Shown: positions 36,100-44,321, counted from the stretch's first letter. The stretch: DNA of 64,000 bases from Butyrivibrio sp. LC3010 (GCF_000424385.1 NZ_AUJU01000015.1:1-64000), one strand, 5' to 3'. Notes: generated by a model from the letters alone, not told the origin. A program made the numbers and translations.

Positions 36100-36128
36100 T
36101 TGACAATTGCTTAAAACATGTGTATACT
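36100..36128 (+). promoter_or_regulatory. Consensus promoter of the candidate ncRNA
   Basis: TTGACA at 36100-36105, a 17-bp spacer and TATACT at 36123-36128, one base from the sigma-A consensus. No coding frame follows; a terminator lies 380 bp downstream. Confidence 0.85.
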
Positions 36129-36134
36129 ACGTTT

Positions 36135-36513
36135 AAAGATAAGAGAAAGAGAAAACTTCTTTCAATAATTCAGCAGAACAGGCTGAAAGAAATGGAGGTA
36201 CGGTCCAAAGGGAACTTAAGTTTTTACTCTAAATCTTAGTTTTAAAATTTTCGGAAAGGAAGGTATAGTCCGCCGAACTACTTAAGTAACATCTAAACAA
36301 TAGTGAATATCCAACACAACGAGCTTAAGTACATGACATAGTGGCGAGAGCTTAGTCGTCGAACTAGCCGTCACAGCATACGAGTGCAAAGGTTAATGGA
36401 AATAGCAGAGTTGAGAACTTGGAGGTAAGTCCATTGGACAGTGAATCACAATTTGATTATGCGTAAGGGCGAATGTATAGAAACAGATGCATTCGCCCTT
36501 ATGCTTTTTGTGC
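36135..36513 (+). ncRNA. Candidate structured noncoding RNA (about 380 nt)
   Basis: A stand-alone transcript is implied by the consensus promoter at 36100-36128 and the strong terminator at 36466-36511. No frame longer than about 20 codons with a ribosome binding site is present. Internal pairings include TTCTTTCA/TGAAAGAA near the 5' end, TTCAGC/GCTGAA, a stem around 36345-36370 and GTCC-ATT-GGAC near 36430. A motif GGA(A)GGTA-(A/G)GTCC occurs three times (36194, 36258, 36421); two copies are followed by GAACT and TTAAGT. I do not recognise RNase P, tmRNA, 6S or SRP RNA in it. Confidence 0.65.
36466..36511 (+). terminator. Terminator of the candidate ncRNA
   Basis: AAGGGCGAATG pairs perfectly with CATTCGCCCTT around a 14-nt loop, followed by ATGCTTTTTG. 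Confidence 0.9.
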
Positions 36514-36543
36514 GGTAGAGCCTTTTTATGTTTGCTTTATAGT

Positions 36544-36589
36544 CCTGTGAGTGATTGCCCGGGAAAAATGTGGAACCCCTGATCACAGG
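36544..36589 (+). promoter_or_regulatory. Structured spacer upstream of the GH3-like gene
   Basis: CCTGTGA (36544-36550) pairs with TCACAGG (36583-36589) around a 32-nt GC-rich interior. It lies after the ncRNA terminator and about 140 bp before the next start. It may be a leader element; no known riboswitch recognised. The rest of the gap to 36731 is AT-rich and probably carries the promoter. Confidence 0.35.
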
Positions 36590-36731
36590 CGGATAAGCAC
36601 TAAGTTTTGATTTTTAGTTTCATAATATACAATATTTTGTGGTAAATATTTTCCATATCAGTAGAACTTGTAATATTCATATGCTATACTTTGAATATAA
36701 AGTTTTAGGGGATTTTCCATGGGGAGGGAAT

Positions 36732-38021
36732 ATGGAAGATAAAATGAATAATAACGGCGGTTCTGAGAGAGATGTTCGCAGAGAGCTTAGAAGGCAGCGC
36801 AGGATTAGAGCACAGATAACGGCATATGCTATAACAGGTGTATTAGGCGTTTCAGTAATATCCGGCGCTTTTTTTACGCTGGATAAGGTTATAGGCGCTG
36901 TAAAAGCATATAATGAGCAGGTTGAGGAGACTGTAGCAGAGGCTAAGGAGGTTAATGTACAGCCGGCAGCTGTTGAATCACCTGATGAAGCAGTGACGGA
37001 TGCTGAGGTTATGAGTGGAGAGGATATGCTTGATCATGTGGTTGATACATGCATTTCCGAGATGCCTTTAGAGGATAGGGTGGCAGGACTTTTTATGGTC
37101 TCACCGGAGCAGCTCACCAACTCAGATGCTGTCATTAAGGCTGGCACTGCTACCCAGGATGCACTTAATTCCTATGCAGTGGGAGGTCTTGTATATCTTT
37201 CAAAAAATATCAAGGATGGTGCTCAGATAAAAGAAATGCTTAGTTCTACATCAGCAATGAGTAAATATCCTTTGTTTTTATCTACAGTTGAGGTTGGCGG
37301 TGAGAAAAGTGTAGTGGCAAATGCTTTGGGACTTGATCCTGTTGCATCACCGGCAGAGCTTGGAAGTAATGGTAATGCTGACGAAGCTTACAATACTGCA
37401 TCAAGAGTTGCAGATTATTTAAACGGTTATGGATTCAATTTGAATCTTGGTGTTAATGCCAATTTGTCAGCTGAAGGGAATTCTTTTGGTGCTGATTCAA
37501 AGACTGTATCTGCAATGGTTGCCAAGACTGTTGAGGGATTACAGTCATTTGGAGTTTCAGCCTGCCTTCAGTATTTTCCTGAGACAATTAACAGTGGTAA
37601 TAATGTAGACGGACTTGCAGAAGTTCTTGAACCATTCAGAGCAGGAATTGATTCCGGAGCAAGCATGATAATGGTTTGCAGCGCACCTTCAACCGGAATC
37701 ACAGGTGATGATACACCTTCATGCCTGAGTCAGACAGTTATGCAGGAGGTTCTTAGAGGACAGCTCGGATATAACGGAATCATAATTACTGATTCTTTAT
37801 CAGATATTTCTGACAGGTATTCTTCTGCAGATGCAGCTGTTGCAGCGCTGCAGGCAGGTGCAGACATGATTTTCCTGCCGGAGAATTTTGGAGAGGCATA
37901 TCAGGGAGTGCTGGCTGCAGTTCAGAATGGCACGATCTCAGAGGAGAGAATAAACGAATCACTTAGAAGGGTTTACAGAGTGAAGTATGCCAATAGAGTA
38001 GAGGAGATAACTGCTCAGTAA
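36732..38021 (+). CDS. Degenerate GH3-family protein, membrane-anchored
   Basis: A 429-residue protein with a basic N-terminus (RRELRRQRRIRAQ), one transmembrane helix (about 28-50), an acidic linker and a glycoside hydrolase 3 N-terminal domain similar to beta-N-acetylhexosaminidase NagZ (PLEDRVAGLFMVSPEQL, VGGLVYLSKNIKD). The nucleophile-type IIITDSLSDIS Asp is kept, but the KHFPGHG active-site motif is replaced by LQYFPETINSG, losing the Lys-His pair. It may bind rather than cleave wall glycans. GGGAGGGA precedes the ATG; the frame extends 31 codons upstream. Confidence 0.82.
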   Translation: MEDKMNNNGGSERDVRRELRRQRRIRAQITAYAITGVLGVSVISGAFFTLDKVIGAVKAYNEQVEETVAEAKEVNVQPAAVESPDEAVTDAEVMSGEDMLDHVVDTCISEMPLEDRVAGLFMVSPEQLTNSDAVIKAGTATQDALNSYAVGGLVYLSKNIKDGAQIKEMLSSTSAMSKYPLFLSTVEVGGEKSVVANALGLDPVASPAELGSNGNADEAYNTASRVADYLNGYGFNLNLGVNANLSAEGNSFGADSKTVSAMVAKTVEGLQSFGVSACLQYFPETINSGNNVDGLAEVLEPFRAGIDSGASMIMVCSAPSTGITGDDTPSCLSQTVMQEVLRGQLGYNGIIITDSLSDISDRYSSADAAVAALQAGADMIFLPENFGEAYQGVLAAVQNGTISEERINESLRRVYRVKYANRVEEITAQ

Positions 38022-38044
38022 TAATAAGCTAATAAAATTAAAGT

Positions 38045-38084
38045 GCCGCCGAATCAGTAAAAATACTGGTCCGGCGGCTATTTT
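38045..38084 (+). terminator. Terminator of the GH3-like gene
   Basis: GCCGCCG pairs with CGGCGGC, with an inner CAGTA-TACTG stem, then ATTTTAAA. Confidence 0.85.
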
Positions 38085-38117
38085 AAAGTGCGCCATTCGG
38101 CGTACGATGGCTCTTTC

Positions 38118-38918
38118 TTAGATGAAAGAGTCCATAATCGATGAAAAATCAGAGTTCATAAATCCAGATTTCGAATATGTTGACGAATTGGATGCTGCTC
38201 TGGAAGCTGCGGTCTCAAGGCTTGTTGCAGCCTGAGATATTTTATATCCATATCCGGCCTTTTGGGTGAAGACATTCTCTACTGCTTCAGCTCCGGCGGC
38301 GTTTAACTTTTCCTTATCAAGTGAGAGCTTACCATTATTCTTAACTGAAATTCCAATAGACGAAAGCTCGCTCTTGTAGGAGTTGGTCAATTTGGACAGG
38401 TAATCAGCTCTTGTGGAAGTAGTAACATCTGATACATCGGAGGATGAATCCATAAGGCTGTTATAACTTTTTACAAAATTTGATACGGCGTTTGAAACCT
38501 TTGACGAGTTGTAATCAAATACTTTATTTTCAATACCATCTTCATCAGTTACATTATGCCAGGATTTGCTGTAAACAGAGCTGTCAGCTTTTGCAAGCTT
38601 TTCGATATCAGAAGCTACGCTCTTTGCATCAGAAGAAATTGCAGAATACTGTTTCTTTTCTGCAGCATTGGATTTTGGAGTTTCGGTCTTTGGCCATCCT
38701 GTATCCTTTGAACTGCGTTCTGACTTTTCGGTTGAATCTGAATCTTCGCTTTCAATTTTTTTATAATATGCTGAAACCAGCTTGCCATAGCTTCCATTTC
38801 TGATAGAGGAGTAATCGGATAGCATATTGGAAAGCCCTGACATCAGATTGTTTGAAGAACCACCTCCCGGTAAACTTCCAAATAAGGTGGAATAATCCAT
38901 ATTGATGTTAATTCCCAT
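38118..38918 (-). CDS. FliD C-terminal-like Ser-rich protein
   Basis: A 266-residue Ser-, Lys- and Asp-rich protein without a signal peptide. Residues 95-235 (ISSDAKSVASDIEKLAK, VSNAVSNFVKSYNSLMDSS, YLSKLTNSYKSELSSIGISVKNNGKLSLDKEKL) resemble the C-terminal part of the flagellar cap protein FliD; VFTQKAGYGYKISQAA is also in that style. Residues 40-90 are low complexity. No flagellar genes are nearby. The ATG after GGAGTGATTTCT was chosen over a frame 13 codons longer. It may be a minor flagellar or secreted filament-associated protein. Confidence 0.6.
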   Translation of the reverse strand: MGININMDYSTLFGSLPGGGSSNNLMSGLSNMLSDYSSIRNGSYGKLVSAYYKKIESEDSDSTEKSERSSKDTGWPKTETPKSNAAEKKQYSAISSDAKSVASDIEKLAKADSSVYSKSWHNVTDEDGIENKVFDYNSSKVSNAVSNFVKSYNSLMDSSSDVSDVTTSTRADYLSKLTNSYKSELSSIGISVKNNGKLSLDKEKLNAAGAEAVENVFTQKAGYGYKISQAATSLETAASRAASNSSTYSKSGFMNSDFSSIMDSFI

Positions 38919-39206
38919 AGAAATCACTCCTTTGATCTTCGGGAAAATATCCCGCAAACGACAGCATCCTTGCTGTGTATAGTACCTCTAATTTATTTTT
39001 ACACCGGCAAATGCAATCTTTCAAATGAAAAGATGATTAACAATATGAAGAATGTGTAAAAATGCTCGGTTTTACGAATCGGGATAAAAACCGGAATAAG
39101 ACAGCTATGTTAATGATCGGTTATTCATGAATTTCGGTTTACAAATATCATTTAGCTAGTGTAAAATAAATTGAATTATTATAAAGAGCGAGGCTTTGGA
39201 TATTTT

Positions 39207-39527
39207 ATGTCATCTATTATTCAAGACGATCAGGTATTTAATAATGAAGTTTCCTTTTGCAAGGTGTATAGCAAAGAGAGCAAGCGAATTTTGGAAGAGA
39301 GATTTTTACAGAATCGTATTTCTTACTATATAGACTGGCAGGATAAGAGTTTCTTGCAGCGCATTTTTGGTGTGGACAAGGATAAGATTTTATGTACTGT
39401 CCGTATCAATAAGGCTGATATTGAGCGCGCCAGAGAACTTGTGTCAGGGCTTGAAGATGTGAAAGTAAGAGACTTCGACAGGGTTGGAAACAGAGGCAAG
39501 AATAAAGGAAAGACAAAGAAAAAGTAA
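39207..39527 (+). CDS. Small hypothetical protein with basic tail
   Basis: A 106-residue protein (MSSIIQDDQVFNNEV...) with no recognised domain. The middle RISYYIDWQDKSFLQRIFG... looks like a small alpha/beta fold; the C-terminus is very basic (NRGKNKGKTKKK), suggesting nucleic acid or membrane contact. ATG 39207 is tentative; a TTG twelve codons earlier is possible. A terminator follows immediately. Confidence 0.6.
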   Translation: MSSIIQDDQVFNNEVSFCKVYSKESKRILEERFLQNRISYYIDWQDKSFLQRIFGVDKDKILCTVRINKADIERARELVSGLEDVKVRDFDRVGNRGKNKGKTKKK

Positions 39528-39532
39528 TCAAG

Positions 39533-39558
39533 ACCTCCGGTAGATCCGGAGGTTTTTA
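39533..39558 (+). terminator. Terminator of the small hypothetical gene
   Basis: ACCTCCGG pairs with CCGGAGGT around TAGAT, then five T residues. Confidence 0.9.
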
Positions 39559-39686
39559 TGACTCTGCAGATTATAATAACGCTTCGTTATGGAAGCACAG
39601 CTTGCAGAGAGGTATATAATGGCTTTGCAATTTCGCTTGTAAGTGAGGATTTTTGCAAGCAAAATGATTATAAAAAGGAAGATAAA

Positions 39687-41213
39687 ATGAAGAAAGAAAA
39701 TCCGGTTAACAGGAAAAAATATACAAATAATGAAGAGATAAATAATGGTGAGAAAACGGGCAAGAGAGCTCAGGGTGTACGAAGCAAATCAGATGATAGC
39801 ACTTCTAAATTCAGAAAAAATGCTCAAGGAACTAAGAGAAGAACTGATGATAGTGCGTTCGGAATAGGAAAAAAATCTCAAGGAACTAAGAGAAGAACTA
39901 ATGACAGTGCGTTCGGAATAGAAAAAAATACTAGAGGAACTAAGGGAAGAACAGATGACAGTTCATTCGGAATAAGAAAAAATACCCAAGGTGCTAAGAG
40001 AAAATCTAACGATAGTGCTACCGGTATAAATAAGAAGAATAACATGTCATCCGTGAATGCAGGAAAATGCCCTGTATCTAAGAAGTGCGGCGGATGCCAG
40101 ATGATCGATGTCCCTTACAAAGAACAGATCAAGAGAAAGCATGAGAGGGAAGAAGAACTCCTTGGAAAGTATGGCACAGTCGAACCATTTATTGAAATGG
40201 AGCATCCCGACCACTACAGATGCAAGGTGCATGCTGTGTTTACACATGACAGAAAGGGCAATCCTGTATCAGGTATCTATAAAGAAGGAACTCATGATGT
40301 TGTGCCGGTAGATGCATGTTATCTTGAGAATGAGAAGGCAGATGCCATTATTGCAACGATTCGTGGCATGCTTAAATCCTTCAAGATCAAGACCTTTGAT
40401 GAGGACAATGGATACGGACTTTTCAGGCATGTTCTCATAAGGGTCGGACATAACACCGGGGAAATAATGGTGGTTCTTGTTCTTACATCACCAATACTTC
40501 CTTCCAAGAATAACTTTGTGAAAGCACTTTTAAAAGAGCATCCGGAAATAACGACTATTGTTATTAATGTTAATGATAAGCGTACAAGCATGATCCTTGG
40601 AGATAAGGAGAAAGCAATTTATGGACCGGGATTTATTTACGACACAGTTTGTGGCATGAAATTCAAAATCTCCCCCAAGTCCTTCTATCAGGTTAATCCG
40701 GTACAGACTGAAAAACTGTATTCCAAGGCAGTTGAACTGGCTGGACTTACCGGTAAGGAAACGGTTCTTGACTGCTACTGCGGAGTGGGAACAATAGGTA
40801 TCATAGCAAGCCCTCATGCAGCTGAAGTTATAGGTGTTGAGCTTAATAAGGATGCCGTTCGCGATGCAAGATTAAATGCAAGGATGAACGAAATTGAGAA
40901 TATAACTATCTATGAAAACGATGCAAGTCGATTCATGGTTCAGATGGCTGAAGCCGGAGACCATGCGGATGTTGTTTTCATGGATCCTCCACGTTCAGGC
41001 TCTACCGAGATATTTATGGATTCTATGTTTAAACTGAACCCGGACAGAATTGTCTACATCTCCTGCAGCCCTGATTCTCTTGCAAGAGACCTGGAGTACA
41101 TTACTAAAAATGGCTACAAGGCAGACAGAATCATACCTGTTGACATGTTCCCTTTCACAAGAAGCTGCGAAACCGTCGTCCTGTTAACGAAGACAAGCGG
41201 TAGCGAAGGCTGA
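39687..41213 (+). CDS. 23S rRNA (uracil-5-) methyltransferase, RumA/RlmD-like, with N-terminal repeats
   Basis: A 508-residue TrmA/RumA-family enzyme that makes 5-methyluridine in RNA with SAM. The Cys cluster KCPVSKKCGGC binds a 4Fe-4S centre. The catalytic domain has DCYCGVGTIGI, MDPPRSGS and ISCSPDSLARD with the nucleophilic Cys. Residues 28-117 are five 18-residue basic repeats replacing the usual TRAM domain. It ends SCETVVLLTKTSGSEG and lacks the longer tail found as fragments downstream. ATG chosen after AAGGAAG; the open frame extends 43 codons upstream. Confidence 0.9.
   Translation: MKKENPVNRKKYTNNEEINNGEKTGKRAQGVRSKSDDSTSKFRKNAQGTKRRTDDSAFGIGKKSQGTKRRTNDSAFGIEKNTRGTKGRTDDSSFGIRKNTQGAKRKSNDSATGINKKNNMSSVNAGKCPVSKKCGGCQMIDVPYKEQIKRKHEREEELLGKYGTVEPFIEMEHPDHYRCKVHAVFTHDRKGNPVSGIYKEGTHDVVPVDACYLENEKADAIIATIRGMLKSFKIKTFDEDNGYGLFRHVLIRVGHNTGEIMVVLVLTSPILPSKNNFVKALLKEHPEITTIVINVNDKRTSMILGDKEKAIYGPGFIYDTVCGMKFKISPKSFYQVNPVQTEKLYSKAVELAGLTGKETVLDCYCGVGTIGIIASPHAAEVIGVELNKDAVRDARLNARMNEIENITIYENDASRFMVQMAEAGDHADVVFMDPPRSGSTEIFMDSMFKLNPDRIVYISCSPDSLARDLEYITKNGYKADRIIPVDMFPFTRSCETVVLLTKTSGSEG
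39768..40037 (+). repeat. Five in-frame 54-bp repeats in the methyltransferase gene
   Basis: Five 54-bp units encode 18-residue repeats of the type AQGTKRRTDDSAFGIGKK. The second and third are nearly identical; the first and fifth are diverged. Each repeat is strongly basic with one Asp-Asp or Asn-Asp step. The array is the whole N-terminal extension. Confidence 0.92.
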
Positions 41214-41231
41214 GTGTTACAGGCGCGGTTG

Positions 41232-41372
41232 TTCTGGCGAGCCCCGTATTTCGGGACGAGAGCAGAACTTCATTGTGAAAACGTGGTGAGACATGACAAC
41301 CGCATAACCAAATCGATTTACTTATCTGAGATTATTCTAGTTACCACGGCTGGCCATCCAGCGCCAGCCGCG
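41232..41372 (+). other. GC-rich hairpins after the methyltransferase gene
   Basis: The gap 41214-41875 has no convincing gene. It opens with two hairpins: GTTCTG...CAGAAC (41232-41271) enclosing CCCCG-TATTT-CGGG, and CGGCTGGC with GCCAGCCG (41347-41372). Neither has a T tract. An open frame across 41214-41585 has no ribosome binding site and no recognisable family. Confidence 0.5.
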
Positions 41373-41543
41373 TTTCTGATTCACGTAGCAAATCAGTTTG
41401 CTGCGATCGAATATTTTTCAAGGAATATTTTTCGACTTTATCAGAATGAAAAAGGCTTAGTTTACTGTCTAAATCTATGTGTTCTAGTTTTTGACAGTAG
41501 AATTCTATGGTGTATTACGGTTGACTTTAATAGTCTTTTCAAA

Positions 41544-41868
41544 TTGGATCGTAATGTTTGTGAGGCGATTACGGCAGAAAAATGATATGTGTGGAAATCG
41601 ACAGTAGGTAAAGAATGTTTACTACGTGCGGTATTTACATTTTGATGATACTGACCGTAATGAGATCCTTGGTACTACTGTCGATAAATACACTTTGGTA
41701 AGAGGCAACCGTAATTGGTGTGCGAGCACTACTGGCGGAATTGGATAAATATTTAGAAAGACCGTAACGACTGGGATAATGTTACTGCCGAAAAAGTAGA
41801 TAATGCCAAAAGAGAACGTAATGAGTGCTATAAAAGTAAAAAAAGAGAAAAAATAGAAAAGGAAATAA
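41544..41868 (+). repeat. Decayed tandem repeat (about 53 bp), formerly coding
   Basis: CCGTAA(T/C)GA-like words recur near 41551, 41652, 41709, 41760 and 41813, about 52-55 bp apart, followed by TACTG-CGA traces. Translated, the pieces read DRNEILGTTVDKY, GNRNWCASTTGG and DRNDWDNVTAEKVDNAKRERN, in different frames with stops between. This looks like a broken array of about 18-residue repeats, the same unit length as in the adjacent methyltransferase. Confidence 0.45.
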
Positions 41869-41875
41869 TTAGTAG

Positions 41876-42667
41876 ATGAATGGACTAAAAGAATTATTAG
41901 AAATAGAGAAGAACCGCTTGATAAGGATTAAATCTGTCGTAGATGACAGACTTATTGAAGTGCCTGAAGGGGCGCTAAGGATATCAACATCCAATAACTG
42001 TACACAATTCAAACAAAGCATAGAAACGAAGAAGAAACTGATTTACATAAAGAAAGATGATAAGCAACTTGCCTATCGCCTCGCTCAAAAATCTTACGAC
42101 CAGAAAGTTCAAAAACTTGTAGACAGGCGCTTAAAGCAGTTGGACAAGTTTACTGAAGAATATGAAGACAACGAGATTGAAAAAATCTATAACAAACTCC
42201 ATCCTATAAGGAAAGCTTTGATACAGCCGGTAGAAATCTCATGGGAGCAAAGACTTACTACATGGAAGAATACTCCGTATGTAGGAAAAGGGTTTGCACC
42301 TGGCATGCCTGAAATCTACAGCAAGAAAGGCGAGCGAGTTCGCTCTAAATCTGAAAAGATAATAGCTGACATATTCTGTGATCTGGGTATCGAGTACAAA
42401 TACGAATGTCCATTGAATCTTAAGGGAGTAGGAATTGTATATCCCGATTTCACAATTCTTAGGAAAAGAGATGGAAAAGAAATATACTGGGAGCATGATG
42501 GCAGAATGGATGATCCCAAATATGCAGAAAAAGCTGTAAGAAAGATCAACTCATATATTGCAAATGGCTATTTTCCAGGGGATAATTTAATAGTATCTTT
42601 TGAATCTTCAGGAAATGTGCTAAATGATAGGATTATTAAAAGCATGATTTCAAAATATATTAGCTAA
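41876..42667 (+). CDS. Hypothetical protein with PD-(D/E)XK nuclease-like region
   Basis: A 263-residue protein. Residues 1-110 are charged and probably helical or coiled. The C-terminal part reads VRSKSEKIIADIFCDLGIEYKYE ... YPDFTILRKRDGKEIYWEHDG, the pattern of small PD-(D/E)XK nucleases: a Ser-Glu helix start, Pro-Asp on one strand and Glu-His on the next. I infer a nuclease-like fold; no partner methylase or toxin-antitoxin gene adjoins. It stands alone at the start of the accessory region. Confidence 0.62.
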   Translation: MNGLKELLEIEKNRLIRIKSVVDDRLIEVPEGALRISTSNNCTQFKQSIETKKKLIYIKKDDKQLAYRLAQKSYDQKVQKLVDRRLKQLDKFTEEYEDNEIEKIYNKLHPIRKALIQPVEISWEQRLTTWKNTPYVGKGFAPGMPEIYSKKGERVRSKSEKIIADIFCDLGIEYKYECPLNLKGVGIVYPDFTILRKRDGKEIYWEHDGRMDDPKYAEKAVRKINSYIANGYFPGDNLIVSFESSGNVLNDRIIKSMISKYIS

Positions 42668-42701
42668 CTAGTTGGACAAGACGGAATAGGAGACATTGTG
42701 T

Positions 42702-43424
42702 ATGATCAAGGCTGTTATATTTGATATGTTTGAAACGCTCGTTTCAATGTTTTCCGGGGGTACATATTTTAGCGAAGACATGGCGACAGATTTAAATATC
42801 CCGGTTGATGCTTTCAAAAAAGCATGGCATTCCACAGAGCACGACAGAAGCTGCGGAAACTGTACGGTAGAGGAAGGGATAAAGAAGGCTCTTGAAATGT
42901 TGGGATGTTACAGCGAGGAATCCGTAAAGCTTCTTTCAGATAAGCGAAAGAAGAACCTGGAAGGGATATTTGAACGAACTCCCATAGATATTATAGCCCT
43001 TTTGCAGGAGATTAAGAGACGTGGCATAAAGATTGGTCTTATAAGTAACTGTTATTCTGATGAAGCTGATGCTATTAGAAAAAGCTCTATTTTCCCATAC
43101 TTAGATGCCGCATTACTTTCATATGAGCAGGGAATATGTAAGCCGGATCATGAAATATATAAGAAAGCAATGGAGGAGCTGGGAATTACAGCTGAGGAAT
43201 GCCTGTATGTCGGAGATGGCGGTTCAAATGAGCTTTTTGCTGCCAGAGACCTTGGGATGAGATGCCTTCAGGCCAGGTACTTTGCTGATCTGGCTTTTGA
43301 GCCACATATTCCATGCTACAAACTTGATGATTTTGAACATGCATATAAGCTGAGTGATATTTTGGAGGAAAGTGCATTGGGAACTGCAAAATTCTATTAT
43401 AAGAACAGTAGTTACGCATGTTGA
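42702..43424 (+). CDS. HAD-superfamily hydrolase
   Basis: A 240-residue HAD phosphatase: nucleophile motif FDMFETLVSMF (the Asp and two-later acid position differs from DxD: DMF), LISNCY as motif II, GICKPDHEIYKKA with Lys, and VGDGGSNE as motif IV. The DMFETL variant occurs in YjjG-like and haloacid-dehalogenase-like members. The last five residues are read across the junction with the methyltransferase-tail fragment, which supplies the stop codon, so the native C-terminus may have been lost. ATG chosen after AGGAG. Confidence 0.8.
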   Translation: MIKAVIFDMFETLVSMFSGGTYFSEDMATDLNIPVDAFKKAWHSTEHDRSCGNCTVEEGIKKALEMLGCYSEESVKLLSDKRKKNLEGIFERTPIDIIALLQEIKRRGIKIGLISNCYSDEADAIRKSSIFPYLDAALLSYEQGICKPDHEIYKKAMEELGITAEECLYVGDGGSNELFAARDLGMRCLQARYFADLAFEPHIPCYKLDDFEHAYKLSDILEESALGTAKFYYKNSSYAC

Positions 43425-43731
43425 GACGGTATGTTTATTGTCCAAACTTCATGAAGCAAAGGAACATGTCGATGTGGAAGTTAAGATGGATGAACTGAAT
43501 CTGACTAAAGCTGAGAGTAAGGCTACCTATGATGAGATAAAAGAGTGGGTTAGTGATGTATATGATTTAAATGTTTCATATCTCAATATAGCTCAGGTAA
43601 AACGTAAGAATGGAATTATAGAGCGTGATTGTTACAATAAGCCTAAGTCTGATGACAGCAGACAGCCTAATTGCACTAAGGAGAAGGAAAAGGCTATAAC
43701 AGCAGCACTTAAGCATTTTAAAATGATATAA
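43405..43731 (+). pseudogene. RumA-type methyltransferase C-terminal module, fragment 1
   Basis: The frame from about 43405 reads THVETVCLLSK and on to a stop after LKHFKMI, about 107 residues. THVETV is the final motif of RumA-type methyltransferases; the rest (AESKATYDEIKEWV, NIAQVKRKNGIIERDCYNKPKS) is an extra C-terminal module I recall from many Lachnospiraceae RlmD/RumA proteins. It has no own start codon. It is fused to the 3' end of the HAD gene out of frame. Shorter copies lie at 49.14 and 54.04 kb. Confidence 0.8.
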
Positions 43732-43781
43732 AACAAGCAATATCTGCGGTGCAACGCGGAAGGTTGCAATGGTAAGATAGA

Positions 43782-43818
43782 GACATGTGCTTTCTGAATT
43801 GGAGGGCACATGTCTTTT
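43782..43818 (+). terminator. Terminator after tail fragment 1
   Basis: GACATGTGC pairs with GCACATGTC around a 15-nt loop and is followed by TTTT. Its 3' arm includes the ATG of the GNAT gene, so it may also affect that gene's translation. Confidence 0.65.
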
Positions 43819-44313
43819 GATGGAGGAATTTTGGTGGGGAACGCAAATATTGAATTAAAACCCATGACCCGGGAATTGTGCCATGCACTTTTCAGGGAAT
43901 GGGAGAATGATCCTGACATCTATTCGGATATGTCATTATTCAAGCCATTTATATATACAAAAGAATACGCAGATAAGTACTTTGACAGTAAGCAAAAGCC
44001 TGATCGTAAAATGCTGGCTATTATGCTCGAGGATAAGCCTATCGGAGAAATCCAGCTCAAGCAGATTGATTTTGATAAAAAGGAATGTACACTAAGCATC
44101 CACATGCAGAATGATTCATACAAAGGGAAAGGTTACGGAACTACTGCAGAAAAACTGGCTATAGAGTATGCATTTTCAATACTTGGAATGAATGCTGTTA
44201 ATGCAGATACGATAATAGAGAATAAGCGTAGTCAGCACATTCTTGAAAAGCTTGGCTTTAAGTTTTTGAAGGAAGAGGATGGATTCATATTCTATAGAAT
44301 ACAAAGGAGTTAG
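43810..44313 (+). CDS. GNAT acetyltransferase (RimJ/RimL-like)
   Basis: A 167-residue GNAT of the ribosomal-protein-acetylase type (Acetyltransf_3): IELKPMTRELCHALFREW start, QNDSYKGKGYGTTAEKLAIEYAF as acetyl-CoA loop, and ENKRSQHILEKLGFKFLKEE. Such enzymes acetylate protein N-termini or small amines; substrate unknown. The ATG lies in the 3' arm of a hairpin with GGAGGG only 3-4 bp away; a GTG at 43834 with better spacing from GGAGG is an alternative start. Confidence 0.82.
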   Translation: MSFDGGILVGNANIELKPMTRELCHALFREWENDPDIYSDMSLFKPFIYTKEYADKYFDSKQKPDRKMLAIMLEDKPIGEIQLKQIDFDKKECTLSIHMQNDSYKGKGYGTTAEKLAIEYAFSILGMNAVNADTIIENKRSQHILEKLGFKFLKEEDGFIFYRIQRS

Positions 44314-44321
44314 TTTACAAG

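Noticed and set aside
36135..36513. Known ncRNAs (RNase P RNA, tmRNA, 6S RNA, SRP RNA, T-box, common riboswitches)
   Set aside because: The conserved motifs I know for these families are not found. GGAGGTAAGTCC at 36421 recalls an RNase P motif but is at the wrong end of the molecule.
41214..41585. 123-codon open frame directly after the methyltransferase gene
   Set aside because: No ribosome binding site, composition unlike its neighbours, overlaps GC-rich hairpins and a decayed repeat; treated as non-coding.
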